Assembly: GCA_017465085.1 (NCBI GenBank) | Contig: JAFTWW010000002.1 | Coordinates: forward strand, 19,064-83,063 | Reading direction: 5' to 3' | Source: Clostridia bacterium | GTDB taxonomy: Bacteria; Bacillota; Clostridia; Oscillospirales; Acutalibacteraceae | Length of the DNA stretch: 64,000 nucleotides | In this document: one piece after another, positions 43,769-52,645 of the stretch | Layout of the letters: every line of letters starts with the position of its first letter | How positions within the stretch are numbered: position 1 is the first letter of the stretch | Position numbers and translations under genes: made by a program | Notes under the pieces: generated by a model | Databases searched by the model: none | What the model was told of the DNA's origin: nothing | The model's input: only the letters and a program-made list of their open reading frames with translations

Positions 43769-45124
43769 ATGGGTTTCGATAGTCTTACCGATAAATTAGG
43801 CGGCGTATTCAAAAAACTGCGGAATAAGGGCAAGCTTTATGAAAGCGATGTTAAAGAGGCTATGCGTGAAGTCCGCCTTGCCCTTCTTGAAGCCGATGTT
43901 AACTATAAGGTTGCAAAGGAGTTTACCAATACCGTAACCGAAAAGTGCATAGGCGCGGGTGTTTTAGAGAGCCTTACCGCCGCTCAGATGGTGGTGAAGA
44001 TAGTAAAGGATGAGCTTACCGCTCTGATGGGTAGTGAGCAAGCCCGCCTTAAAACCGCCTCCAAGATACCTACGGTTATTATGATGTGCGGTCTTCAGGG
44101 CTCGGGTAAAACCACCCATTCGGCAAAGCTTGCAAGGCTTCTCAAATCTCAGGGACACAGACCTATGCTTGTTGCCTGTGATATATACCGTCCCGCCGCT
44201 ATCGAGCAGTTAAAGGTGGTAGGTAAAGCGGTAGAAGCGCCCGTTTTTGAAATGGGTACCGAAAAGCCTGAAAAAATTGCCGTAGAGGCTATTAAATATG
44301 CAAGGGATTACGGCCACGATTATGTTATTTTGGATACGGCGGGCCGTCTTCATATAGATACCGAGCTTATGGATGAACTCATTCGCATAACAAAGGCAGT
44401 TGAGGTTAACAATATCCTGCTTGTTATCGATTCAATGGTAGGTCAGGATGCGGTTAATATCGCTAAGGCCTTTAACGATATCCTTGAGATTGATGGCGTA
44501 ATTCTTACCAAGCTTGATGGTGATACCCGCGGAGGTGCCGCCCTTTCGGTAAAGGCAGTAACGGGCAAGCCCATTATGTTTGCAGGTGTGGGCGAAAAGC
44601 TTCACGAGCTTGAGGAGTTCCACCCCGATAGAATGGCAACCAGAATTCTCGGTATGGGCGATGTGCTCTCCCTTATCGAAAAGGTTGAAAGTGAAATAGA
44701 TGAGAAAAAGGCAGAGGAAACTGCTAAAAGGCTGCAGGAAAATAAGTTTGATATGAACGACCTGCTTGATCAGTTCCAGCAGATAAAGAAGATGGGCAGT
44801 CTTAAAAGCGTTCTTTCTATGATTCCCGGTATGGAAAAGCAGGTAAGAGATGCGGATATTGATGACCGTCAGATGCTGAGGGTTGAAGCAATAATCAAGT
44901 CTATGACCAAAAAGGAAAGGGCCAAGCCCGAAATTATAAATGCTTCAAGAAAGAGAAGAATTGCGGCAGGCTGCGGTCTTACGGTTGAAGAGGTAAACAG
45001 GCTTCTCCGTCAGTATGAGCAGATGAAAAAGATGTTTAAGCAGATGAACTCTAAGGGCGCAAAAAGAAAAATGATGCGTGGCTTAGGTCCTAATAACTTT
45101 GGCTCAGGTAACTTTGGTTTATAA
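43769..45124 (+). CDS. ffh: Signal recognition particle protein Ffh
   Basis: 451 residues. An N-domain, the SRP GTPase G-domain (GLQGSGKTTHSAKLA, DIYRPAAIEQL, DTAGRLHID, TKLDGDTRGGAAL) and a Met-rich M-domain with SRKRRIAAGCG that binds 4.5S RNA. It targets nascent membrane proteins. A GGAGG ribosome site precedes ATG 43769. Confidence 0.97.
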   Translation: MGFDSLTDKLGGVFKKLRNKGKLYESDVKEAMREVRLALLEADVNYKVAKEFTNTVTEKCIGAGVLESLTAAQMVVKIVKDELTALMGSEQARLKTASKIPTVIMMCGLQGSGKTTHSAKLARLLKSQGHRPMLVACDIYRPAAIEQLKVVGKAVEAPVFEMGTEKPEKIAVEAIKYARDYGHDYVILDTAGRLHIDTELMDELIRITKAVEVNNILLVIDSMVGQDAVNIAKAFNDILEIDGVILTKLDGDTRGGAALSVKAVTGKPIMFAGVGEKLHELEEFHPDRMATRILGMGDVLSLIEKVESEIDEKKAEETAKRLQENKFDMNDLLDQFQQIKKMGSLKSVLSMIPGMEKQVRDADIDDRQMLRVEAIIKSMTKKERAKPEIINASRKRRIAAGCGLTVEEVNRLLRQYEQMKKMFKQMNSKGAKRKMMRGLGPNNFGSGNFGL

Positions 45125-45177
45125 GGAAAATCCTTATTAAATAATTATTATATATTCTTTTATGGAGGTGCAGTAAA

Positions 45178-45420
45178 ATGGCAGTTAAAATCAGACTTCG
45201 CAGAATGGGCGCTAAGAAGGCTCCTTTCTACCGTGTAGTTGTAGCTGATTCCAGATTCCCCCGCGATGGTCGTTTCATCGAGGAAATCGGTCACTACGAT
45301 CCCACCAAGGATCCCGCTATCGTTCAGATTGATGCTGAGAAGGCTAAGAAGTGGATCGCTAACGGCGCTCAGCCCACCGATACCGTTAAGGCTTTACTCA
45401 AGAAGAACGGCGTTCTTTAA
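45178..45420 (+). CDS. rpsP: 30S ribosomal protein S16
   Basis: 80 residues. [20 protein letters not shown] is the S16 signature, and length is normal. It has strong translation-optimised codons and a GGAGG site. It follows ffh after 53 bp. Confidence 0.97.
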   Translation: MAVKIRLRRMGAKKAPFYRVVVADSRFPRDGRFIEEIGHYDPTKDPAIVQIDAEKAKKWIANGAQPTDTVKALLKKNGVL

Positions 45421-45433
45421 TTAGGAGAAAATT

Positions 45434-45667
45434 ATGAAAGAGCTTCTTATTGCTATTGCAGCAGGCCTCGTTGAACAGCCTGATGCAGTAACCGTAACAG
45501 TTGATGAGCCCAACGAAGAGGGCGTTATCGTATATCACCTTAAGGTTGCTGAGGGTGATATGGGCAGAGTTATCGGCAAGCAGGGCAGAATAGCTAAGGC
45601 TATCCGCACCGTTATGCGCTCTGCCGCTATCCGTAACGACCAGAAAATCGCTGTGGAGATTGACTAA
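45434..45667 (+). CDS. khpA: KH-domain RNA-binding protein KhpA
   Basis: 77 residues. The single KH domain shows the loop GRVIGKQGRIAKAIRTVM. KhpA usually pairs with KhpB/Jag and affects RNA fate and cell elongation; no partner is encoded here. It lies 13 bp after rpsP. Confidence 0.93.
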   Translation: MKELLIAIAAGLVEQPDAVTVTVDEPNEEGVIVYHLKVAEGDMGRVIGKQGRIAKAIRTVMRSAAIRNDQKIAVEID

Positions 45668-45672
45668 TTTTT

Positions 45673-45726
45673 ACGGGGTAGCAATACCCCGTTAAAAGAA
45701 AAAATTACCCCAGAGCATCTGGGGTA
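45673..45726 (+). promoter_or_regulatory. Two tandem hairpins before rimM that can swap partners
   Basis: ACGGGGTA/TACCCCGT (45673-45692) and TACCCCAGA/TCTGGGGTA (45706-45726). Because both contain GGGGTA and TACCCC, each arm can also pair with the other hairpin. There is no T-run behind either, so simple termination is unlikely. Confidence 0.6.
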
Positions 45727-45748
45727 TTAACATATAAGGAGAAATCCT

Positions 45749-46261
45749 ATGAAAAAAGATTTTTTAGAGGTAGGTCAGGTTGTAGGCACCCACGGAGTGC
45801 GTGGCACCATGCGGGTAAAGCCTTGGTCGGATGACGGCGATTTTTTAGGCGGCTTTAAGAGATTTTATCTTAAAAACAGCGATGCCGCTTTGAAGGTCAA
45901 ATCGGTTAAAACCCACGGCGCCGTTGTTTTGCTTGATATCGAAGGAATAGATACTATCGAAAAGGCAGAGGCTATGCGCGGCAAGGTGCTTCTTATCAGC
46001 CGCGAGGATGCAAAGCTTCCCGAAGGCAGATATTTTGTGGATGAGCTTATAGGTTGTAAGGCGATTGATAACGATAACGGCGACCTGCTCGGCATAATAA
46101 CCGATGTTTCCAAAACAGGCGCTAACGATGTGTGGCATATAACAAGGGATGATAAGGAATACCTTGTTCCCGCAATCCCCGATGTAATTATAAGCGTTGA
46201 TGTTGAGAAGGAAATTGCAATTCTGAAGGTGCTTAAAGGAATTTTTGATGATGAGAATTGA
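45749..46261 (+). CDS. rimM: Ribosome maturation factor RimM
   Basis: 170 residues. The N-terminal barrel starts VGQVVGTHGVRGTMRVKPWS and the C-terminal PRC-barrel has DVWHITRDDKEYLVPAIPDVI. It helps 30S head assembly together with S19. GGAGAAA precedes ATG 45749, and it overlaps trmD. Confidence 0.95.
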   Translation: MKKDFLEVGQVVGTHGVRGTMRVKPWSDDGDFLGGFKRFYLKNSDAALKVKSVKTHGAVVLLDIEGIDTIEKAEAMRGKVLLISREDAKLPEGRYFVDELIGCKAIDNDNGDLLGIITDVSKTGANDVWHITRDDKEYLVPAIPDVIISVDVEKEIAILKVLKGIFDDEN

Positions 46262-46973
46262 TATTATGACCCTCTTTCCCGAAATGTGCAAAACCGTTTT
46301 AGGCGAGAGCATTATCGGCAGAGCGCAGAAGGCCGAAAAGGTAGAGCTTAACTGCGTGGATATCCGAGATTTTTCGGGAAACAAGCATAATAAGGTTGAT
46401 GATATGCCCTACGGAGGCGGTATGGGTATGGTTATGGCGGCGGCTCCGATTTATGATTGCTATAAAAGCCTTTATAATGAGGATGAGCCCAAGCCCCATT
46501 TAATCTACCTTTCCCCCAAGGGTAAAACCCTTACTCAGCAAAGGGTTGTTGAGCTTTCAAAGCTAGATAGAATAGTTCTTCTTTGCGGTCATTATGAGGG
46601 CGTTGACCAAAGGGTTATCGATGAGATTGTTGATGAGGAGATTTCGGTCGGCGATTATGTGGTAACGGGTGGGGAGCTACCCGCGCTTATTGTAGCAGAT
46701 GCGGTATGCCGTATGCTTCCGGGCGTTCTTTCAGATGACCTGTGTTTCGAGGATGAAAGCCATTTTTCCAACGTTCTTGAATATCCTCAATATACAAGGC
46801 CAGCCGAGTGGATGGGAAAAGCAGTTCCCGATGTTTTGCTTTCGGGCAATCACGCCGAAATCGCCAAGTGGCGCAGAAAGCAGCAGCTGATTATAACCCG
46901 TGAACGCCGCCCCGATATGTATGAAAAAATCGAACTTTCAAAACAGGATAAGAAAATATTGGAAAAAGACTGA
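46248..46973 (+). CDS. trmD: tRNA (guanine37-N1)-methyltransferase
   Basis: 241 residues, SPOUT fold. TLFPEMCKTVLGESIIGRAQ, DMPYGGGMGMVM, YLSPKGKTLTQ, LLCGHYEGVDQRVI and GDYVVTGGELPAL form the trefoil-knot SAM site. It methylates G37 next to the anticodon. ATG at 46248 follows AAAGGA; TTG at 46245 is less likely. Confidence 0.96.
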   Translation: MMRIDIMTLFPEMCKTVLGESIIGRAQKAEKVELNCVDIRDFSGNKHNKVDDMPYGGGMGMVMAAAPIYDCYKSLYNEDEPKPHLIYLSPKGKTLTQQRVVELSKLDRIVLLCGHYEGVDQRVIDEIVDEEISVGDYVVTGGELPALIVADAVCRMLPGVLSDDLCFEDESHFSNVLEYPQYTRPAEWMGKAVPDVLLSGNHAEIAKWRRKQQLIITRERRPDMYEKIELSKQDKKILEKD

Positions 46974-47053
46974 TAGTAGGGTAAAAATTCAACAAATATC
47001 AGGGCAAAACCCACCGAAATATTGGAAAAATATTAGAACTTAGTAACAAATTA

Positions 47054-47081
47054 TTGACTATTTCATTAAATGTGGTATAAT
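47054..47081 (+). promoter_or_regulatory. Promoter of ptsH
   Basis: TTGACT-16-TATAAT, 45 bp before the start. Confidence 0.75.
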
Positions 47082-47125
47082 AATATCAACTTTGAACGCG
47101 AATTTTCTAAAAAGGAGATTTCATC

Positions 47126-47389
47126 ATGTGTGTTAAAGATGTTGTTATTAAGAATCAGGTAGGCTTACATGCACGTCCTGCTACCTTCTTTATTCAGAAA
47201 GCAAATGAATATAAATCTTCTATTTGGGTAGAGAAGGATGAGCGCAAGGTTAACGCAAAGAGTCTTTTAGGTGTTCTTTCCCTTGGTATCATCGGCGGCG
47301 CAACCATTAAGATTATCGTTGATGGCAGTGATGAGAAGGAAGCCCTCGAAGGTTTAGTAGCCCTCGTTGAATCAGGCTTTGCAGATTAA
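47126..47389 (+). CDS. ptsH: Phosphocarrier protein HPr
   Basis: 87 residues. His15 in QVGLHARPATFF is the EI phosphorylation site, and Ser46 in VNAKSLLGVLSL is the HPr-kinase site. It carries phosphate in the PTS and acts in carbon catabolite control with CcpA. It stands alone, without ptsI. Compare the degenerate copy at 10553. Confidence 0.95.
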   Translation: MCVKDVVIKNQVGLHARPATFFIQKANEYKSSIWVEKDERKVNAKSLLGVLSLGIIGGATIKIIVDGSDEKEALEGLVALVESGFAD

Positions 47390-47397
47390 ATAAAAGG

Positions 47398-47431
47398 AAT
47401 CAGCCGAAACTATTACGGCTTCGGCTGATTA
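47398..47431 (+). terminator. Hairpin after ptsH
   Basis: AATCAGCCGAA and TTCGGCTGATT pair around an 11-nt loop, 8 bp before the tRNA gene. The T-run is weak, so the tRNA may partly be read through from ptsH. Confidence 0.6.
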
Positions 47432-47438
47432 CATATAT

Positions 47439-47514
47439 CCGGGTGTGGCGCAGCTGGTAGCGCGCTTGACTGGGGGTCAAGAGGCCGCAGGTTCAAGTCC
47501 TGTCACTCGGACCA
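47439..47514 (+). tRNA. tRNA-Pro (GGG)
   Basis: A full cloverleaf can be drawn: acceptor CCGGGTG/CACTCGG (one G-U), D-arm GCGC/GCGC, anticodon arm CTTGA/TCAAG with loop CTGGGGG giving anticodon GGG, T-arm GCAGG/CCTGT with TTCAAGT loop, discriminator A and encoded CCA. Confidence 0.95.
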
Positions 47515-47520
47515 GTATGG

Positions 47521-47561
47521 GTGTTCTTACAGGATTTCAATCTCCTGTAAGAACACTTTTT
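47521..47561. terminator. Strong terminator between tRNA-Pro and the recombinase
   Basis: GTGTTCTTACAGGA and TCCTGTAAGAACAC form a perfect 14-bp stem, followed by TTTTTC. Confidence 0.85.
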
Positions 47562-47582
47562 CTTTTTTATTTATTTTTGTTT

Positions 47583-49292
47583 TTAAATTGTTGCTAATCC
47601 GCCGTAACTTGTTGTTACCCCCTTTCTCGTTTGTAAATGTATGTCGGGTGTCGGCGGAGCTGAGTCTTCGGGTAAATAAATCGAACCGATGCAGTTGTAA
47701 TAGATTACAAGCTTTTGTTCTTTGCCGTGCTCAGTCTTTTCTGCCTGATGCACTTCAATACGGTCAATCAGTTCATTAAGTATATTCGGAGTAAGTTTCT
47801 TGATTCGGGTATACTTTTTTAATGCCTGTCTGAACATATCGGCGTTAGCAAATTTTGCTTGGGCTTCCTCAAATGCTGATTTGAGTTCATCTATTTGCTT
47901 GGATATATTCCTTTGGTCCTCTTCGTATTTCGCAGAAAGTTTAACAAATCGTTCATCGGAAATCTTACCCATAGCGTTATCCTCATACACCTTTTCATAA
48001 AGGAAATCCAAATCTTTATGCCGTGCAATCAGGCTTTTAAGTTCATTTTGCCGTGCTTTCTGCTCGTTTTCGATAGATTTCTTGGAGTATTCTATCAAGG
48101 TTGATATAAACCTATCTTCGTCCTGTGAAGCAAATTTAATTAACCTTTTAATTTCACCAAGGACTACCTGTTCAAGAAAATCTACCCGTATGTAATGAGT
48201 GGAGTTGCATATCTTTCGTTTCCCTCGGTTGTAACCGTAGCAGTTAAAATATTTAATATCGGGATTTTTCTGATTAAAATGATATTGCATATTACTGCCA
48301 CAATCGGCACAAACGAGAATACCCGAAAACATATTACGCTCGCCATCCATTGTTTTGCGCTTTCGTGTGTTGTTCCGTTTTCGTTGCATAGCCTCAAATA
48401 CTTCTCTTTCGATAATCGGTTCGTGCACACCCTCAAACACCATCATATTTTCAGGTAAATTAGGTATACGCTTTTTGTTTTTATATGATTTGGAATAGGT
48501 TTTAAAGTTAATAACATCGCCACAGTATTCCTGCTGATTTAGTATCTTTGTTATAGTTGAAGAATTCCAGTGATACGGATCGGGATTTGTACGGTTGGTT
48601 GGCTTTTTGAAACCCTTGCTTACCGCATAAGCCATTGGTGTTAAGACCTTATGCTCTGTAAGATATACAGCGATTTGCTCTGTACCCATACCGTTTTTTG
48701 CGAAATCGTATATTTGGCGAACAATGTTCGCAGCGGCATCATCAATAATCCACCGTTTTGGATTTTCGGGATCCTTCATATATCCATATGGAGCAAAGCC
48801 TAACGGCTCTCCCGAGCTTCCCCGAATCTTATTACTGATGCGTCGCTTTTTGCTGATATCTCTTGAGTACCACTCATTGAACAGATTCCTTATAGGAGCC
48901 ATCTCGTTTTCGCCCTCGGCTGTATCAATGTTATCCGATATAGCGACCAAACGGATATCGTTGTCAGGAAAGAATTCTTCCGTAAGCTTTCCGACTGCTA
49001 TATAGTTTCTGCCAAGTCGGGATAAGTCCTTAACAAATACCGCCGAAGCTTTACCGAGTTCTAATTGCTTTATCATCTCATTAAACTGCGGTCGGTTCAT
49101 TGTGACACCCGAAACACCGTCATCACAGAAATGTACTACTTTGGTATATCCCATTTCATTTGCTGTTTTTGTGAGCAGTTTTCTCTGATTGGCAATGCTG
49201 TAGCTTTCACCCTCCAAATCATCATCGCGGGATAATCGCTCGTATAAAAACGCTGTGATATCCCTTATATTTTTATTACTTGACTGTAACAT
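47583..49292 (-). CDS. Large serine recombinase, TnpX-like
   Basis: 569 residues. The resolvase domain has catalytic Ser21 in YERLSRDDD and the arginines in KDLSRLGRNY and RDISKKRR. A recombinase domain (GFAPYGYMKD to about 270), a zinc ribbon (CADCGSNMQYHF and the later Cys pair) and a long coiled coil follow. This order is that of TnpX/TndX-type transposases of Clostridia. It ends about 70 bp from tRNA-Pro, so the element boundary probably lies in that gap. No att core can be proven from this window. Confidence 0.92.
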   Translation of the reverse strand: MLQSSNKNIRDITAFLYERLSRDDDLEGESYSIANQRKLLTKTANEMGYTKVVHFCDDGVSGVTMNRPQFNEMIKQLELGKASAVFVKDLSRLGRNYIAVGKLTEEFFPDNDIRLVAISDNIDTAEGENEMAPIRNLFNEWYSRDISKKRRISNKIRGSSGEPLGFAPYGYMKDPENPKRWIIDDAAANIVRQIYDFAKNGMGTEQIAVYLTEHKVLTPMAYAVSKGFKKPTNRTNPDPYHWNSSTITKILNQQEYCGDVINFKTYSKSYKNKKRIPNLPENMMVFEGVHEPIIEREVFEAMQRKRNNTRKRKTMDGERNMFSGILVCADCGSNMQYHFNQKNPDIKYFNCYGYNRGKRKICNSTHYIRVDFLEQVVLGEIKRLIKFASQDEDRFISTLIEYSKKSIENEQKARQNELKSLIARHKDLDFLYEKVYEDNAMGKISDERFVKLSAKYEEDQRNISKQIDELKSAFEEAQAKFANADMFRQALKKYTRIKKLTPNILNELIDRIEVHQAEKTEHGKEQKLVIYYNCIGSIYLPEDSAPPTPDIHLQTRKGVTTSYGGLATI

Positions 49293-49379
49293 CTATCCTC
49301 CTTTCTGCAGTCAAATAAACAGTACCTTTCAGTTAAAATAAAAATTCAGTTGTTAAAAAATACGGCACCTCCGCTGCGG

Positions 49380-49559
49380 TTAAAAATTTGAAGACAAGTC
49401 TTCTTTTTGCAATAATCTTGCAAGTACGGAGACAAGCGTATTATTGCCGCTATCATTAAATCTTGCCTCTACAATAAAGCTTATTCTCCCGAACTCATAT
49501 GTCTGTTGCTTTTTCAGTTCTTTAATATCTTTGTTATACGTTCTTGTTTCCGTACCCAT
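49380..49559 (-). CDS. TnpW-like transposon-encoded small protein
   Basis: 59 residues reading MGTETRTYNK at the start, YEFGRISFIVEARFNDSG in the middle and VLARLLQKED near the end. The middle segment resembles the TYIVES core of TnpW-type proteins that accompany TnpX in Tn4451-like elements (family call from memory). GGGAGGTGATGAG directly before ATG 49559 is a strong ribosome site, and a promoter lies at 49625-49652. It lies upstream of, and in line with, the recombinase. Function unknown. Confidence 0.65.
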   Translation of the reverse strand: MGTETRTYNKDIKELKKQQTYEFGRISFIVEARFNDSGNNTLVSVLARLLQKEDLSSNF

Positions 49560-49624
49560 CTCATCACCTCCCGTGCGGCTATACTGACAGCACAGGCAGA
49601 GAGATGTTTTCGCTTTGTGCTTTC

Positions 49625-49652
49625 AGTATATAAACCGCTAAAATTTTGTCAA
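49625..49652 (-). promoter_or_regulatory. Promoter of the tnpW-tnpX pair
   Basis: On the minus strand TTGACA and TATACT are separated by 16 bp, about 65 bp before the TnpW-like start. Confidence 0.7.
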
Positions 49653-49777
49653 GTTTCGTTTTGGGCTTTTGGGGACGTCAAATCCTAAAAGTCCTTTGTT
49701 TATGCGGGTTATGGCCGCATAAAATATTTTTTCATTTCATCACCGCCCTTGCTGAAAACCTCCAAATAAAGCAAAAA

Positions 49778-49960
49778 GCCGACCTTCAATCCTTCGATTG
49801 AAAGTCGGCAAAACGACACAATTTTTCAATTGTATCCCCGCTTCATCTGGGGTACATGGCAGGAAGAAAATTAGGCGAATTCCAACCATGCTTATCAAAC
49901 CCAACTCCCTTGCGGGAGTATACTCAAACCAAACTCCTTAACGGAGAATACACCTAACAA
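49778..49960 (-). ncRNA. Candidate structured RNA upstream of the tnpW-like gene
   Basis: A near-consensus minus-strand promoter (49966-49994) would start an RNA of about 185 nt with successive hairpins: TCTCCGTTAAGGAG, ACTCCCGCAAGGGAGT, TACCCCAGATGAAGCGGGGATA and a last stem GCCGACTTTCAATC/GATTGAAGGTCGGC followed by TTTTTGC. No protein of useful length is encoded. Just downstream an 8-codon frame (49709-49735, MKKYFMRP) has a GGTGATGAA site. It could be an sRNA or an attenuator for the transposon genes. From 50000 to 50163 I see nothing supportable. Confidence 0.55.
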
Positions 49961-49965
49961 TTATT

Positions 49966-49994
49966 ATATTACAGTAATACGGCGGTTTTGTCAA
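49966..49994 (-). promoter_or_regulatory. Promoter of the candidate structured RNA
   Basis: On the minus strand TTGACA-17-TAATAT. Confidence 0.7.
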
Positions 49995-50163
49995 GACGAA
50001 ACCCAATAATTGCTTCTCACGAACTTTTTCATACCGGTAATAATTATTTGTTCTTAAAGACTTCTTTTGGTTTCTCTATTAGGGCAGCGTTTTATACTAC
50101 ATAATTTCTCACAAGTCCAGCATAAAAAAGGAAACAGTATCACACAAGCGGTGCTGTCCAAAA

Positions 50164-50901
50164 TTAAATATTTTCGACTAAAATTATGCAATTAAATACA
50201 GTAGTTTCATTACACTTTCCTTCGATGTAAAATCCGTTATCAACTTTCTTTTTATAGATTTTTATTTCATCACCGTAAAAAGTCTGAGACAAAAAGTTGA
50301 TTTGAAATTCGTCCATTTTCATCAATTCAAATTCATCGGGTGAAAAGCAATTTAAAACCATTCTCAGATACGCAACATTATTTGTATGCTTGTTGGTATC
50401 AATATCCACAAAGGAAGAACGGTAGGTGTGATGCAGATCCGTATCACAAACGGCTTCTTTTGCTCTTAAAAATTCGCCTGCGCCGCTTCGGTCATCGCGA
50501 AACTGCATATCCTGCGGATAAGCAACGCTATCCACTCTGCGTAGCTTGTGAGAAGTGTAATCCAGAGTACACCACTCACTTGAACCCATCACCAAAGGCT
50601 TATCTGCGTTGCATAGACAAAAATCTCGGTCATAGCGAACACCTTTTGCTTTAAGTGGCCATGTTTCAACTGTAATTGTTTCGCCGGATCGAGGAAAATC
50701 TGCAATTTTCAGTTTCATCTTGGTTAATACCCAAAAAACATTAGACTTTTTAAGGAGTACTTCGCCGTCCGTTTTCATTTCCTTTGAATGCAGATCAGCG
50801 ATGTTCTCAAAATGCAAAAAAATATGATCCAACCGCAGTTTATAAAAGCTGTCTACCTCTGAATATTTTATCTCATAGTTAATTTTGTAGGTGTTGTTCA
50901 C
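50164..50901 (-). CDS. Acyl-ACP thioesterase
   Basis: 245 residues, a double hotdog fold of the FatA/FatB-like family. VDIDTNKHTNNVAYLRMVL is the conserved Asp-Asn-His type catalytic region, and WVLTKMKLKI with VETWPLKAKG marks the first hotdog. It would release free fatty acids from ACP. The GTG at 50901 is favoured, with GGAAAGG about 9 bp before it; an 11-codon longer start has no such site. It is the last gene of the lipid operon. Confidence 0.85.
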   Translation of the reverse strand: MNNTYKINYEIKYSEVDSFYKLRLDHIFLHFENIADLHSKEMKTDGEVLLKKSNVFWVLTKMKLKIADFPRSGETITVETWPLKAKGVRYDRDFCLCNADKPLVMGSSEWCTLDYTSHKLRRVDSVAYPQDMQFRDDRSGAGEFLRAKEAVCDTDLHHTYRSSFVDIDTNKHTNNVAYLRMVLNCFSPDEFELMKMDEFQINFLSQTFYGDEIKIYKKKVDNGFYIEGKCNETTVFNCIILVENI

Positions 50902-50938
50902 ATATATCACCCTTTCCGTATTATACTGCTGCACTATT

Positions 50939-52645
50939 CTATGCTTTTAGTTCTTCCTCTTCCAATACTCGATAAGCAACCTTTCCTACAAGTGTTTTAG
51001 GCATATCCTCCTTGAAAACAAGATCATAGGGCATAGCGTATTTGGCAATGTTGTCACGGCAGTAGTCCATAAGTATTTGTTTGGTTTCTTCGTTAGGCTG
51101 AGCATTCGGCACCAATTTCACAAAGGCTTTGACCTTTTGCATTTTGTAAGAATCGGGCACACCGATTACACAGCTCATCTGAACAAGCTCGTGAGCATCT
51201 AATATATTTTCAAGTTGTGCAGGATAAATATTATAGCCAGAGGATACTATCATTCGCTTTGCCCTGCCTTTGAAATAGACAAAGCCTTGCTCGTCCATTG
51301 TACCGAGGTCGCCGGTATAAACCCAGGTAAGACCGTCGGCATGGGTGCGAAGCGTTTTCGCCGTTTCTTCGGGGTGTCCCATATATTCCATCATAACCGT
51401 AGGACCTGCTAACAGAATTTCGCCCTCTTCACCGTACGGAAGCTCTTTGTCTGTATCTGGTTCGACAATTTTTATGTATGTATCGGGGAAAGGCAACCCG
51501 ATAGACCCCTCCTTAGCCATATGGCTCGGCGTTAAGCAGCAAGCGGTAACCGTTTCGGTCGTACCGTATCCCTCGCGCACCTGAATAGGAGCATTATGCT
51601 CTTGAAGAAATTTATCAAATTTCTTTTTAAGCTCTATGGAAAGTGAGTCTCCGCCCGAAAACACACCTTTCAGACAACTTAAATCAGCGCCGTCCATATC
51701 GGGAAGGCGCAGTAGAGCTTCGTAAAGCGTGGGAACGCCTGCGATAAAATTGCATTTGTTTTTCACCAGATCCTTAGCATAAGATTTCGGAGTAAAGCGC
51801 GGCACCAACACACAACGGCCACCTTGGCTGAGCATAGTATGAATACACACACCGAGTCCGAAGCCGTGAAAAATCGGCATAGCGGAAAGCATTTTATCTC
51901 CGGGATTAAACATTGGATTTGCGGCGATAACCTGCTGGCCCAATGCATTAAAGTTTTTATTTGTAAGCAGAATACCCTTTGTCGTACCGGTAGTGCCTCC
52001 CGAATAGAGAATTACTGCGGGATCATCTGATTTTTTCTCAACCTTATAATTGTAGAAGCAATGCTTGGAAAGCTTCATAAATTCATCCCAGCGAATAACG
52101 GGAGCATCCTCGGGAATCTTGGCTATCTTTCTGCCCGATGTAAGCATATATCCCGCTTTTATAGGTTGTGCCAGCTCGTCCTTAATCGACGCGATAATAA
52201 TATTTACAACCTTTGTATTTTGGCGGATATGCTCGAATTTATGATAGAATTGGTCTAGAGTTATAGCCGTTACCGACTGAGATTCATTCAGATAAAATTC
52301 TATCTCCTTTTCTGCGGAAAGCGGATGAATCATATTGGCAATACCGCCCACAAGATTTACTGCATAAAAAAGATAAATTGCCTGCGGACAGTTCGGCATG
52401 GCAATGGTAACCTTATCACCCTCACGAATACCGATAGTTTTCAGTGCCTTAGCGCAGGTTTCAATTTGCTCGATAAGTTTTCTGTAGGTTGTTGATTTTC
52501 CCATAAAATCAAAGGCTATGTAATCCGGATACTTTTCGGCAATGGCTGCAACGGCATCATACATTGTACCTTCAAAATAATCAAGGTGCATCGGAAGGTC
52601 GCCGAGATTGTCTTTCCACGGAGTTTTCGCTGTTACTGTATTCAT
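50939..52645 (-). CDS. AMP-forming acyl-CoA/ACP synthetase (FadD-like)
   Basis: 568 residues. LYSGGTTGTTKGILLTN is the AMP-binding P-loop motif, REGYGTTE and YTGDLGTMDEQGFVYFKGR are A5 and A7/A8, and TLVGKVAYR holds the catalytic Lys. It activates a fatty acid to acyl-AMP and then a thioester. Together with the thioesterase next door it could recycle acyl chains between ACP, free acid and CoA pools (inference). It abuts the E2-like gene with no gap. Confidence 0.9.
   Translation of the reverse strand: MNTVTAKTPWKDNLGDLPMHLDYFEGTMYDAVAAIAEKYPDYIAFDFMGKSTTYRKLIEQIETCAKALKTIGIREGDKVTIAMPNCPQAIYLFYAVNLVGGIANMIHPLSAEKEIEFYLNESQSVTAITLDQFYHKFEHIRQNTKVVNIIIASIKDELAQPIKAGYMLTSGRKIAKIPEDAPVIRWDEFMKLSKHCFYNYKVEKKSDDPAVILYSGGTTGTTKGILLTNKNFNALGQQVIAANPMFNPGDKMLSAMPIFHGFGLGVCIHTMLSQGGRCVLVPRFTPKSYAKDLVKNKCNFIAGVPTLYEALLRLPDMDGADLSCLKGVFSGGDSLSIELKKKFDKFLQEHNAPIQVREGYGTTETVTACCLTPSHMAKEGSIGLPFPDTYIKIVEPDTDKELPYGEEGEILLAGPTVMMEYMGHPEETAKTLRTHADGLTWVYTGDLGTMDEQGFVYFKGRAKRMIVSSGYNIYPAQLENILDAHELVQMSCVIGVPDSYKMQKVKAFVKLVPNAQPNEETKQILMDYCRDNIAKYAMPYDLVFKEDMPKTLVGKVAYRVLEEEELKA

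Noticed and set aside
47515-47583. Defined attachment site in the tRNA-Pro 3' end
   Set aside because: No duplicate of the tRNA 3' end was found at the far side of the accessory region, so an att core cannot be claimed.
50035-50163. Terminator of the lipid operon near 50128-50160
   Set aside because: Only a short, mismatched stem could be drawn and there is no clear T-run on the minus strand.
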